Shown here: piece after piece, positions 22,436 to 34,418 of the stretch
How the letters are laid out: each line of letters opens with the position of its first letter
Numbering within the stretch: the first letter of the stretch is position 1
Position numbers and translations under genes: made by a program
Origin: Carettochelys insculpta
Taxonomy: Eukaryota > Chordata > Testudines > Carettochelyidae
NCBI RefSeq assembly: GCF_033958435.1
Contig: NC_134138.1
Location: 9,932,001-9,996,000 of the forward strand
Reading direction: 5' to 3'
DNA length: 64,000 nt
Notes under the pieces: generated by a model
What the model saw: only the letters and a program-made list of their open reading frames with translations
The model's database searches: none
What the model was told of the DNA's origin: nothing

Positions 22436-22628
22436 CCTGAACCCCCTTTTTGTGGGTTGCAGGCTGAACTTTCTCCATACACAACAGCAGACTGCTTAAT
22501 AAGAACACGACTTTTACAAGAAAAAAATGAGGTTAAAATGGCTTGCTTATTGTATCTTGTTTTGTAGTGTGCATAAGCTAATCCAGGCCAGACAGTCTCA
22601 TTGGAAGTTACAAAGGGAATACAGTCCT

Positions 22629-22630
<2 letters not shown>

Positions 22631-22666
<36 letters not shown>
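22631..22666. repeat. (AAT)n microsatellite
   Basis: There are about 12 uninterrupted AAT units. Confidence 0.95.
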
Positions 22667-22997
22667 CTGTGTCTGATTGCAGTTCCCACCCATGCTGTTC
22701 AGAGAGAGTGACTCTTAACTGCCTTCCATGCCTTCACAGATCTTGCTGCACTTCCATGGCAGCTTTCTGTCCAACTAGGCTTTCCATCCTAGTCAAGAGT
22801 AACCACCTCCTCTCTATAAACAAATTTTCTGCATTGCCTACATGTGCAATGAAATAAAATGGTTTGTTCACTTATTCATTGAGTAGGGAAATTTTATCTG
22901 ATTTGTTGTTTTGTTTTTCTTTCCCCTCTAAATCTGAATCACACCTCCTCAAGCACTTTGGCTGTTAAATATTACTTTATTTACTGTCATACTCATT

Positions 22998-23683
22998 GGC
23001 TACGTCTACACGTGCACCCAACTTCGAAATAGCTTAGGCTATTTCGATGAATAACGTCTACACGTCCTCCAGGGCTGGCAACGTCGATGTTCAACTTCGA
23101 CGTTGCTCAGCCCAACATCGAAATAGGCACAGCGAGGGAACGTCTACACGCCAAAGTAGCACACATCGAAATAAGGGAGCCAGGCACAGCTGCAGACAGG
23201 GTCACGGGGCGGACTCAACAGCAAGTCGCTCCCTTAAAGGGCCCCTCCCAGACACACTTTCATTAAACAGTGCAAGATACACAGAGCCAACAACTAGTTG
23301 CAGACCCTGTATATGCAGCACGGACCCCCAGCTGCAGCAGCAGCAGCCAGAAGCCCTGGGCTAAGGGCTGCTGCCCACGGTGACCACAGAGCCCCGCAAG
23401 GGCTGGAGAGAGAGTATCTCTCAACCCCCCAGCTGATGGCTGCCATGGAGGACCCCGCTATTTCGATGTTGCGGGACGCGGATCGTCTACACGTCCCTAC
23501 TTCGATGTTGAACGTCGAAGTAGGGCGCTATTCCCATCCCCTCATGGGGTTAGCGACTTCGACGTCTCGCCGCCTAACGTCGATTTCAACTTCGAAATAG
23601 CGCCCAACACGTGTAGACGTGACGGGCGCTATTTCGAAGTTACTGCCGCTACTTCGAAGTAGCGTGCACGTGTAGACGCAGCT
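22998..23683. mobile_element. CpG-rich MITE with ATT duplication
   Basis: The left end GGCTACGTCTACACGTGCAC and the right end GTGCACGTGTAGACGCAGCT are near-perfect inverted ends. ATT flanks both sides (22995-22997 and 23684-23686). A 3-bp duplication fits PIF/Harbinger-like elements, whose usual target is TWA, so the fit is partial. Sub-terminal blocks such as ACTTCGAAATAGC, GTCTACACG and AACGTCGA recur in both orientations. The internal open frames (105 aa at 23047 and 100 aa at 23298) have no transposase feature. The many preserved CpG pairs suggest a young copy. Confidence 0.8.
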
Positions 23684-23686
23684 ATT

Positions 23687-24294
23687 ATGTCACAAAGGGT
23701 CACTGGTATCTAGGTCTGGAGTGCACATAATTCAGCAGTCCTGGCAATGTATGTTCCTCCAACCCCTCCAGTGGCTGGTCTATGTGAAAGATAACAGCCT
23801 TCTAATGCTATCAGATTCTCTATTAAGTCAAGGGCTGGAGGACTATGCTGTGAATTTAAAAAATCCCAGTCCTGCAGAGAGAGCCATGTGAGGGACAATA
23901 TGGTTCCACGCGGTTAAATATTTGTGGGTTTTTTTGTAATTATTTTTAAGTTTTAAAACCTTTAAAAAAACCTTGGTTTTGGGAAACAATTTTCTATGTT
24001 AAAGGAATGTTAAGGTTGCAACATCAAATACTCAAAAAACCATGACCAAGGTTAATTTTGTCCCTTTAATTTCGTATGCTTTTGCATATGCATCATGATG
24101 ATGGTTTTTAATCACTTGATCAGATGTTGTTTCATCCACAGAACACTGCCACATTCAGTGCACCAGATAGACATGTTCAGGGGACAAATCAAGGTTCCGT
24201 TAAGATGAAGGCTGTTGACTGTAGACTTCTGCATTATTTGTTGCAGTAGTTGGAAGATGTATGGTAAATAATCCAGAGGATGCAGGGAGAGAAA
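23687..24294. other. Intronic stretch with nothing recognised
   Basis: No repeat or exon is named. Confidence 0.4.
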
Positions 24295-24600
24295 GGATGG
24301 TCTCATGGTTAAGGCAATTGAATGCTGCCCTAGAGAACTAAATTCTCTTCCTGCCTCCACCAGTTTCTACATGAGGTTTGACTAGTCACTTAAAGCAAAA
24401 TTTTCACACATGGCTGTGAATTATATGTTCCTTGTTTTCTTGTAGACCAATGGATGGGTGACTTTTCTGGGCCTTAGTTCCTGTTCATTATCTGTAAAAA
24501 GGGCTCAGTAATACCCACTTTTCTCACATTGGCAGTGTGAAGATATGTTGAGCAATGTTAGTAAACTCCTGTGAGATTATGAGTGAGAAGCCCATTAGAA
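24295..24600 (+). repeat. MIR-type SINE, diverged
   Basis: The head 'ggtctcatggttaaggcaat', the middle 'gactagtcacttaaag' and the tail 'ttccttgttttct' to 'tctgtaaaaagggctcagta' follow the MIR layout with heavy change. A 40-50 bp block in the middle is unlike MIR and may be an insertion. Confidence 0.55.
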
Positions 24601-25307
24601 AATTGATAATTCTGTATTAAGTGCTGAGTCAGGCTGTGGTACAGTAAGTACTGCAAGGGGACCCCTCATTGAACGAGGAAAATGAAAAAAGGAATATTCA
24701 TTTGTTACTCATCAAATGAATGCTGCCTCTTCTGTGCACTCAGTGAAGCCAGGGGTCTGGCAATAAAAAATGATATTATATCAGGCAATTAAACTCTCAC
24801 AAAGTATATGCACAAGGAGGCTGAATTACCATTGCACAGGCAAGCTTATTCCTAGTATTTCTGAACTTTTGGGGGCTTCACTTTGCAATCTTAACATTCT
24901 TTTAAAATAGGTTTGTTGAAGATACAAAAGTAGAATGTTTTTAGCAAGATTTGTGTAATAGCCCTGTTGTAAGTCCTGTGCTGAAAATAAATTCCAAAGT
25001 ACTTTCTACAATAATGAGTTTATCCAAACAGCTCTGGCCTGAATCAAGGGCAATGGTTCTTTGTCCCAAGTGAATGGGAAAGCAGAGCTTTTGGATTGCT
25101 TGTGGTACTTGGCTTTCAGTCATGCTTTATCCCTGCTAAGCACCTGCTCTACCTTGGGGAGCATCCTGTGCCAAAAGACAGCTGTGGCACACCACACTGT
25201 TATTCAACAGCTGTGGTAGAGAGAAAACGATCATGTAGCTAATTGGCTAGTGAAATTGCCAAGAAACCGACAGAGCTTTTCAGGAAGGTAAAGTGCTTCA
25301 TCCTTTC

Positions 25308-25417
25308 TAAAAACAAAAATACAGTCCTGTAGCACTTTAACAACTAACAAAATAATTTGTTAGATGGTGAGCTTTCGTGGGACAGACCCACTTTTTCAGA
25401 TCTGGAAAATTCTATTA
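25308..25417 (-). mobile_element. Single PLE tail insertion, minus strand
   Basis: The sequence 'acagtcctgtagcactttaa' then 'gagctttcgtgggacagacc' is the reverse complement of the PLE 3' tail seen at 41242-41326. ATCCTTTC (8 bp) flanks both sides at 25300-25307 and 25418-25425, so the tail inserted alone as a unit. Unlike the others it has one arm only. Confidence 0.7.
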
Positions 25418-25627
25418 ATCCTTTCAGTTTGCCTTCCTGCTACCCCAAACGTCAGCCTCACATGCAAGGAACAACCACCAACGTATTTTGTGGAGATGGT
25501 TACCCAAATGTGGGATGCTCGTCACCCAAGATGAACCATGAAAGAGCCCCCAGGAAATAGAACATCCCACTCCCAGTTTGATGCACACCTGCATAATGAG
25601 AAAGACTTGACATATGACCAGAAATCT

Positions 25628-25774
25628 CAGCAGTATAGCAGTGTTGGTCTGTAGCTTCACAAATAATAAGGAGTCCTGGTGCACCTTAGAGACTAAAAAA
25701 TATTAGGTCAAATCCATGGAAGTTCATGGCCACATAAATTTGCTAGTCTCTAAAGTGTCATAGGACTGCTTGTT
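25628..25774. mobile_element. Palindromic PLE-tail insertion with 11-bp TSD
   Basis: ACCAGAAATCT lies at 25617-25627 and again at 25775-25785. Inside, the left arm (about 25668-25695, 'aaggagtcctggtgcacctt') and right arm (about 25743-25772, 'tagtctctaaagtgtcatag') are reverse complements. They match the tail of the family at 48034. The left side extends further into the tail end (25628-25667). The loop is about 45 bp. Confidence 0.75.
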
Positions 25775-25815
25775 ACCAGAAATCTGAATCACCACATTTA
25801 ACTCAAGCCCATGTG

Positions 25816-26415
25816 CCAGGAGGGTAGGGGAGGCATGAACTATTTTAAAAGCTGGAATAGGAGTAAAGAGGTGATTTCACTCTGTAGTAGGCACTGGTGT
25901 GATTGCTCCTGGAATCCTGGGTCCATCTCTGGTGTCCAGACTTCACAAAGGATGTTGATATATTGTGGACAATATAGAGAAGAGCCACAAGGGTGCTTAA
26001 AGGATTAGGAAACATGCCTTACAGTGACATGCTGAAGGAGCTCAATCTATATAGCTCAACAACGGCTAAAGCATTACTTGATTAAAGTCTATAAGTAACT
26101 ACATGAGAAATGCGTATATCAGTAATGAGTTTTTCACTCTAGCCGAGAAAGGTTGAAAATGGTCCAGTGGCAGCTGGAGGTTGAAGCCAGTCAAATTCAG
26201 AGTGTAAGTAAGATGTAAATTTTGATAGAGTAATTGTCCACTGGAGCCTTTTAGTAAAGGTCATGGTGGATTCTCTGTCAATGATACTTTTTAGACTAAG
26301 ATTGGCTGCTTTTCTTGAAGAAATGCTGTAAGTACTGGACAGTTCTATGTTGTGTTGTATAGCATGTCACACTACAGTATTATGATGGTCCCTTCTGGCC
26401 TTAAAACCTGTAAAG
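25816..26415 (+). repeat. CR1-type LINE 3' region, plus strand
   Basis: The text 'gtgtccagacttcacaaagg', 'agagaagagccacaagggtg' and 'gagaaaggttgaaaatggtc', with the end 'gatggtcccttctggcctta' then 'aaacctgtaa', is a CR1 3' end of the L3-like type. The frame is broken. Confidence 0.75.
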
Positions 26416-29400
26416 GTATAAAACATTAAGGCAAGCTGAAGACATTTGAGATCACCGGGGTCTCCTTTTGACCGAGATGGTTATAGACCCCTGTGCAAAG
26501 GGAAACATGCCGTCTATTCCAAATATTCAGCCGTTTGGACAGTATTGTGTGAGTTACCACTGCACCAAAGCGATCTAGCATATTTACCCCTCTTATCTAA
26601 TCTCTTTTTCTTGAATAAACGAGTTGAAAAGATAGGTGAGGCAAATCTTCAGCTACATCTCTCCACTGTTGAGATCCTGGAGCTCTTTCTAGTAGGCTTA
26701 AGGCTAGGATACAGGATTAAAATAGCACTTGTTATGCAAAGAATAACCACCACTTGCTCAATGATGAGAGAGGATGTTATTTTCTTATTACTAGATTTGC
26801 ATGCAGAAGGGCCAATCCCTGTGTGCTCTTATTACTGGATCCACAGTGTTCAGCCCTTCTTATTTGTTATATTCTTTTATATTACCTTCAAATCTGTAGG
26901 AAAAAAAGCCAGACTTTTCCTTATATTAACTTTAAATTTTATAATTAAGAGACTTTGGCTTTAAAAAAATCCCTTTTTCATTCCTCAGAAATTCAAATTC
27001 TGTTTTTTTTTTCTTGGTAAAGTGATGAGTAGAAAGGTATTTTAGAGCTATAACTTACTGAAAGAAGATTTTTAAGTAAATCAGACAGAAGCTTTTAAGT
27101 GTCAGCATGTTTAATTGAGGGTTGGATTTTAATCATATTTTATTGGGGCTTGTTACTCTTCTTGTATAAGCTTTAAAAAGATTTCCATAAATATTTTGAT
27201 GTGTCACTTTGATTCCATTAATATGTTAAACCCTTCAAAGTAATAACTTCTCTGTTAAGCTCAAAGCAGCTGGATTAGCTTCATCTGTCCTTTATGTATC
27301 ACTACTGGCATCGATTTTTGACATGAAAAACCTTATTGGTTTGACAGTAAAACAGGGTTACCAGATGGTACCATTTACTTTTAACTGTGATACCCTTGCC
27401 TCATTAATAATTATATGTTATATTTATATGACATTTCATATCCTTTAGAATAGTAAAGCCCCAGAAATGTGACATCTATGTGATAAATTGCAGAAGCATA
27501 TGATATACTCCGAAACTGTAAGATAAATAAGCTTATCACACACATTTAACCACTTCATCAGTCCTTTGGCCATTAATCCGCTTCTCTGACACTTCTGTTA
27601 ATATTCCAACCACTAGGTAGATTCAAATGTTACCTTAGTTTACGCTAGTGATGACCTCAGGATCACACTCAAATATATTTTATTAAATGCCAGTTCTGGA
27701 TTAAAGGAAAAAGGGGAACTGGCTTTCAAGCACACATCAAATCACACTCATACCCTCCTGCACTCACACATGTACACTGGCAAACTTACACAGGTGAAGA
27801 GATGCATAGGGACAGCAGAGGAAGTCAAAGCATAGTGGGTCCAGTGTGTCTGGTTGAAATCATGATTCTGGGGTGTTGAGTTGATTGTGTGACCCCCCTT
27901 GTCAGCTTGTTCCTTTGTGAGCTTGCTCTGGTGTAGTACTCAGGAGAAGTCCGTACCATCCATCCTGGGGAGAGGAAGAGGGGACCAGTGCCATGACCCT
28001 GGACCTCCTCCTGCCTCCCCAGCTAGCTGAGACAAACTCCTGCAGAAAGGTAGAGTCAAAAACTCCTCTTTAGCTTTTTATCCATCTTTTTGTTTGTTTT
28101 AGTCCATAGCTCTTGGACCCACTGGCCCAGGATGTTGTATGACTATGATCATCAGATAACAGCAGATGGAACTTTGATCTTCTCTTGATGGGACCTCTTT
28201 CTTTTTCTTGGATGGGTCTTTTTCAGGGCTCAGCCTCTATTATTTTCTGGGCATCAGAGTGCTGCTGGCAGCTGGTCATCCAGACAGGCTGGCTTTGGGG
28301 AATGATTCCATTGCATACACACCTGCCTTCACACTTTTCCTCACTCACAAAAGCAAAGCTCATTTCAGAGAAAGCAGTTTCTTTTACAAAGGAATGGCCA
28401 GGATTTCTTAGAGACTTCTGGTCTCTATAAACAATTTCTTACTAACTTATAATACTTAGACCCAGCAGCTTCTACGAAACAAAGCTTCCAGAAAATTACA
28501 GGACTTACATCAGCATTATACTGAACCGAATGAAGGTGTTTTACAAATTCAGACAGCTGTTTGTTTGTTTGTATGTTTTCAATCAGTCTATCCAAGGAGA
28601 CTGTAAAGAGATGTTCACACCAAACTTGCAGTGGAAACGTTAACTCAGGCCAGAGAACATTTAGTCCTCCCGTGTGCATCTGGCACCTGGGTTGGGCCCA
28701 GTTTAGGATTAGGTGGCAGGGAAGCAGTTGAGTGGATGAATGAAAGTTTAATCCCAGCTGAGAGGAGTGTGCTGAACAAAAGAGGACTTCAAGGTGGTGG
28801 AAGAGTGACAGGAGCTCTAGGGAAAAGTACCCCTTGGGATCCTCTCTTGAGAAAAGAGCTCTGGCAAAGCACCATGAAAGACATGGGAAGCCACCGAGGT
28901 GGCATGAGCTGCTGTAGTAAGCTTGGGCAAAAAAGATCTACACCTTTAGGGAGGCAGCCAAAGTATACTGGAAGGACATGAAGACACAGTGCCTGGAGGA
29001 GGCAGACAGGACCAGTCCTCCAGGGAAGGAGCCCTATGAGCTGTCTCTCAGTATTGGAGAGAAGTATGCTGAACCCATGGAAGGGGCACAAGTCTGTAGA
29101 AAGTTGAGCCCAGGAGTGGCCTGAGGAAAAGGGCCTAGGAGACCAAGACAGGCTGAGGTAGGAACTGGCCTAGGGAAGGAGTGAAACTTAACTACTTGTT
29201 AAAGGGTTCCTGGACTAAAATGGAGAACAGCCATTTGTGTTCTGTTTCCTAGGTCACCCTGTTAATTTCTTCCACATTGCATTCTCCAACTGTGGGGGAA
29301 ATGTTTACCCCCCGGCCCACACGCTCCCAGCTTTAGTGCTGGTCAAAGCAAGACTTCTTCTGGAATCACCATATTTATTTTTCTGTTACCCAGCTGTGTA

Positions 29401-31047
29401 CTGAGGTCACAACTTTGGGAATATGGCATGTGACTGATACACTACTTGTGGTTAATCTTGTTGCTTATGAACATATGGAGATGCATGTGCACATATTATT
29501 TTGAGGCAAATCAAACCACAAAAGAATTAGGCATGTCCAGCAGAGTATTACATTATTATAATCCTTTTTTCTTCATTGGTTTTCATATTTGTTTGTGCTT
29601 GACCAGTGTAAAACCTAAAGGCTCAAAAGCTGCAAGGCAAATAAATAGAGCCCACTGTTTATTATTGTTTAAAATCTCCTGGTGGTAAGCCAGTCTCGTG
29701 ACTTTTGAGAGGTTTGATACATGATTTTTGATAACTTCGGGTTGGCTGTGCTGCTAATCTGAAGCACAGTGATGTTATTTCTTCCTCAATGTAGAATAGC
29801 AAATTGTTTTCAAAATATGGAGTAGAACTCAATAATTCCTGGGACGCTGGCTTACTTGAATCACAGTGTTAGAGAATCAGGCCTGTCAAGGAGTGGGGTG
29901 AGGTGGGCAAAGGCGGCGGTTTCCTATTGGCCTAGTATTTCAGAGGGGCCCGTTTGAGGTCTACACAGCTCTGAGGGGAAGGAGAGAGGCCCAAGTGCCA
30001 CATTCCTAATAACACTAAGGGCTGACTGCCCTAGCCCCCTCCCCTTCCTCTGCTGGCCCTGCCCTTTCTGAGGTGCAGAGCCAGGCCCCACTCTCACCGT
30101 GCCCCAGGGCCTGCAATGGCCAATGGCTCCGCTGGGGAGAAGGATGCTGAAGTGTTAGAAAACTGGTAAGACTAAGAACCTTGGCTGAAGTCATGAAGAT
30201 AAGAACAAGGTTAATGCAGCTGTTACTCTGTGAGTGCTTCATGTTTACAAGGTAATATCTCTGTGTGCAGTTGTTCATTTCACTGTAATTGTCAAACAGT
30301 AAATGTGTTGAGTGCCTGATGCCTGGCATAGTCACTGGTATGCCACAGCGTTCATGTTTCTGACTAGAGTACAGAATATCAAGGTGATCTATAAAACAGA
30401 GTCAGAGGGCATAGACAACAATGACGGTCACTTTCTTCAATAAGCCAAGGAAAGGTTTGGAACATATAAGCAGCTGAGTGAATAAGTTGCAAATGGAGTT
30501 GAACATGGATTAATATTGGTTAACAAGACAACTTGAGCGGGACTGGGCACCTAAACAAGTGAATGCTTTCCCCCATGGATAGTCAAGATAGCAGGCTGAC
30601 AAGAGACTTACATTATAGAGCTGGTAGTCCCGTACAGCCTCTTGGAGGGTGTGTAGCTGGTATGCAGAGAGAAAATCCAGATGTGCTGCATTATTTGAAG
30701 ACTATCAATCTATCTATCTAGCATTGTAATACAGAGCGTTGCCAGCTCCCTGCTGACTCCAGTAGAATAATATCTATTAACATGACTTTAGGCATTGTCA
30801 GGCGATGGTTTACAGGCATGCACTGCAATATGTAAAAGCCAGTTTACATTTCAATTACACACCTCAGTTAAAAGATTAAAAGGAGGCTGACATTTTTCAT
30901 GTGTATTTCTTTTTCTCATTTCATTTTTGGTAATGGCCTCATGGAATGTGAATAACATTTTGCCCTTATCCATTGAAGGATATGAAGATGTCATGTAGGT
31001 GAACATTAATTAAATCCCCAGTAAGGAAAATATGCTAATGTATATTC
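26416..31047. other. Long stretch without gene or clear repeat
   Basis: The stretch 26450-27500 is AT-rich. The 172-codon open frame at 26446-26964 has no recognised domain. Sequence at 27600-28660 and 28620-29230 has the look of old interspersed repeats (blocks of CCTGG/CAGG text) but no family can be named. A GGCC-rich patch lies at 30010-30130. Confidence 0.35.
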
Positions 31048-31107
31048 ATTTCACTGATAGATAAATTGAGGCCCAAGAAGGTTAAGTAAATTGTGCAAGG
31101 TCACTTA
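31048..31107 (-). repeat. MIR-type tail fragment
   Basis: The text 'agataaattgaggcccaaga' to 'attgtgcaaggtcact' is the reverse complement of the MIR core and tail. The MITE at 31108 cuts it off. Confidence 0.6.
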
Positions 31108-31535
31108 AGCTGCATCTACACTAGCAAATTCTTTCGGATAATCTAGCCCTTTTTCAAAAGAAAATGTGGTGCGTCTGCACACAAAATGCACTCTTTCGAT
31201 CCGAAATTGAGAGAACACAGCTCTTTTTCCAGAAGTCCTCTTCTACTCCCAGATCAGGAAGAGCACCTTCTTTCAAAAACTTCTTTCAAAAAAGGCATGT
31301 GTAGACACTCCACAGGCCCTTTTTTCAAAAGAGCAGTTCTCATGGTGCTGGAGTTTCCGATCTTTTACCCATTCTTTTGAAAGAGAGGGGGCTGTGTGGA
31401 TGCTCTTTATCAAAAGAGCAAATTGATTTTTAATCCACTTTTTGTGTGTGGACCCGCTCTTTCAAAAGACGTTTTTTCAGAAGAGATCTTCCAGAAGAAC
31501 TTGTTTCAAAAGATCGCTGTAGTTTAGACAGAGCC
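31108..31535. mobile_element. TTTCGAAA-type MITE with TTA duplication
   Basis: It starts AGCTGCATCTACACTAGCAA and ends GTAGTTTAGACAGAGCC. TTA flanks it at 31105-31107 and 31536-31538, a TWA-type target as used by PIF/Harbinger elements. The interior has repeated TTTCAAAAGA and TCTTTCGA blocks, like 12550 and 18797. Confidence 0.75.
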
Positions 31536-31538
31536 TTA

Positions 31539-31787
31539 GGGTACATCTACACAGCAAGCTTATTCTGAAATAAGCTATTGGAGAATAGTTATTCTGAAAG
31601 AGCATATTTGAAACTAACACTGCTACACACAAAAATCCATTTCGAAATAGCACTTAGCTGTTTTGAAATAGGCACTATTCCTCATGTTTTTTAACAGTTT
31701 TGAAATGTCAACCACTGTTTTGTATGTATTTGAATCCAGATGCTAGGATAGTTATTTTGAAATAATTTTGCTGTGTACACCTACCCC
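31539..31787. mobile_element. MITE group B, complete copy
   Basis: It starts GGGTACATCTACACAGCAAG and ends TTGCTGTGTACACCTACCC. The left flank is the TTA that also ends the previous element. The right flank is not TTA, so the duplication is not conserved or never existed. Internal blocks TTCTGAAATAAGC, TTTCGAAATAGC and TTATTTTGAAATAA mark the group. This is the cleanest copy of the group and serves as reference for 12417 and 11113. Confidence 0.7.
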
Positions 31788-32715
31788 AAGTGAATTATTC
31801 GCAAATCGGAATAAATCCAGGAATCCTAGATCCTGATCCCTTCATCTAGCCACTTATTGTCCTTCACTCTATTTTTCTCTGTTTGTAAAGATACAGCTAA
31901 AGGATTTAGAAGTAGGTTCTTTTTCTTCACAAAACTTAAAACATTATTGTGAAACTAACTTTTCTTCATCTGTGCACATGATCCTACATTTGGCAATAAT
32001 CTTTGTTCTTTTTCTTTGTTTCTATTTTAATTTAGATATAGGAAATCTGGAAGACAATCCCACCATGCTCAAAAACTTGATTTCAGTCTGTCTCATACAT
32101 GCATGTTTCCACTTGCCTTCCTTATTCTTTCTCTCCTGCTCCCAGAGGCATGTGCAGTGGTGATTCTTCAGCACCGCTTTGATCAGCTGCTGTACTAACA
32201 CACTTTTTGAAGTTGAGCAAATTGTACTGAAGTCCAGAAATTGAGTTATTAGGAGCTCCCAAAACTGAGGTTTATAAAGTAATTTCTCATGTCGTTGATG
32301 GCCATGAAGAAAGAGCGTGTGGGGAAACACCAAGGATTTAACTGGTGTCTTAGCTACTGATCCACAATGAGTGCCAGGATAACATGTTTATTTAAAAGCC
32401 ATAAAACCATTCTGATCTCAAACTCTCTCCACCCTCCCTCCCTCCTGAAGCTTTATTGGCAGGAATATCACCTTCAAAATATATACATAAAGCTTCATTA
32501 AAATACCACTATAAAGAATACTCCTGCATTAACTAGGAGAAGGTGGAGTCTGTAATTTTAATTAGCTCCCCCACATCTCTAATGTCTAGTGATTTCAAGG
32601 TCTTTCGGTCTTATAAATTCACTTATGCCCACTGATGATTCCTGGACAGAAGATTCTTTCTGTGAAAGATCCTAAATAATTGCTGTGAAGATGATTTTGA
32701 CCGGTGACAGATTAT
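31788..32715. other. Intronic stretch with nothing recognised
   Basis: No repeat or exon is named. Confidence 0.4.
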
Positions 32716-32975
32716 GTACTCTCTACACTAGAGCCTTTGCTGGTACAGTTATGCCTGCTGAGGTCCCTATTATAGATGCAGCATAAACTGGCAGAATAAA
32801 GTCTTCTGTTGCCATAGCTACACTACCTCTCCAAATGACCTAAACTAAGTCAATAGAAATGCCAATCTGTCAGCATAGTTGTGACTATAATGGCAGTTTT
32901 GCTGGCATAGTTATATTGCCTGGGGAGTGTGATTTTTTTTCTCACACTCCTAATTGATACAGTTATGCCAGCTGT
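32716..32975. mobile_element. MITE-like element, tandem TACAGTTATGCC blocks
   Basis: The block 'tggtacagttatgcctgctg' near the left and 'tgatacagttatgccagctg' near the right, with 'ctggcatagttatattgcc' between, suggests an inverted-repeat transposon related to the CTACACT group ('ctctctacactagag' left end). The boundaries are approximate. Confidence 0.45.
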
Positions 32976-32986
32976 AGACTATAGAG

Positions 32987-33286
32987 CAGGGGTGGGCAGA
33001 CCCATTTCACCAGGGTTAGCCTCATGGCAGGCCACCAGATGCTTTATTTACCTGTGTGCCAACAGATACAGCAGTTCACAGCTCCCGTTGGTTGCAGTTT
33101 GTTGTTCCCTTATCCAGGCCGCCACTTCCTACACTCCCATTGTCTGGGAATGGCAAACCATGGCCAACGGGAGCTATAAGCATCCACACCTCCAAATGCA
33201 CAGGTAAATAAAGTGTTTGGTGGTCCACCAGGAGCTAACCCTGGTGAACTGAGTCCAGCCCACAGGCCGCTTATTGCCCATCCCTT
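32987..33286. mobile_element. hAT-like non-autonomous element, 300 bp
   Basis: It starts CAGGGGTGGGCAGACCCATT and ends TTATTGCCCATCCCTT, imperfect inverted ends. The 8-bp flanks CTATAGAG (32979-32986) and CTATCCAG (33287-33294) agree at six positions, as expected for an aged 8-bp hAT duplication. The inner part is also imperfectly inverted around 33120-33150. No transposase is encoded. Confidence 0.75.
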
Positions 33287-33294
33287 CTATCCAG

Positions 33295-34418
33295 CTAACT
33301 TAGGCTTTTATTTGACTTAGCAGTAACAAAATGAACCGACAGCCACATATCACATAACACATTGACTTAAACTTTGTAGTAAAGGAGAAAGTGGGGAAAT
33401 ATCCAGAAAAATAGAGCATGCAGTGCAAGAAAATATCCAAGTGGAGATGTTTCCAAGTTTTCTCCTGTGGCATCAACATTTTTTCTTGTATCGCTCCTTC
33501 ATCCTTAGCTATGATGGAGTAAACATGTACCTAAGAAGCTGTGATGAACAAAGGGGCAGGATACCAGAGGTAAATGTTACCTGTTATTAACTTGATTATG
33601 GGCCAAAATATATTTATTAGATCTTTAAAAAGTGAACGTAACTGCGTCTAGAAAAGAAAGGTACTTTCCAAATCTAGGTAAGGCTTCTCTTCCCACATGA
33701 GCCGGGAATGGTTCCCTTTTTTCCTACTCTTATCTATTTTATTTCTGTCTCATCTGAAGCAATTATGCCTGGGAGATGAGCAATTAAAAAAAGAACATCT
33801 GTTTTGCCAGTGTATTGCTGCCTTTAGCATTACACTTTCCATAAATGTTTTCCACTTACGGGTAGAAAAGAGAGAAAGAGGAGAAAATAGGAGAACAGAA
33901 TACTTGGAAGCAACTGTGCTGAATGAGGACAGCTAGGCTCTGTGACTTGATTTGTATGGGGTTTGTCTGAATAACAAGAATGTTTGTCAAATGGAGTTGC
34001 AAAAGAATTGGTCCACCCAATGGGAACCATAATTTGTTGCTCTGACTCTCAGGATGACTGGCTGGTTCACAGTCATAATGATGTCGGGGTCTCCATGTAA
34101 ACCAGGCAGAGTGTTGCTTGGCTTCTCCCAAAACAGGTGGGGAGCCTTTGAAATGATTCAGGGCATCTCTAGGCACCATGCTGTTGATGGGGTACAGTGG
34201 GACAGACTGCCACAGAGAGACATCCAAGCTCTGATCAAACATATTACTACTACCGAGCCTGAAATCATGGGCCGATTCCATATGTTAGCTATGTGCATTG
34301 GTTGGGGATGATGCATTTCATTGTTGCAGGTTTGTTGATTAAACGGGTTTTCTGAGTATCTGCTGCTTTATGAAGAACATGTCACATGTTCTGAAGGTGA
34401 AACTAGAGAAGAAGCCAA
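33295..34418. other. Intronic stretch with nothing recognised
   Basis: The 141-codon minus frame at 33856-34281 has no domain features. Confidence 0.4.

Noticed and set aside
23047..23364. 105-codon frame inside the CpG-rich MITE as a transposase
   Set aside because: No DDE or DNA-binding motif. It is far too short and starts inside the inverted end.
26446..26964. 172-codon plus-strand open frame
   Set aside because: No domain, no splice or promoter context, and the composition matches the surrounding AT-rich intron. Chance is the simpler explanation.
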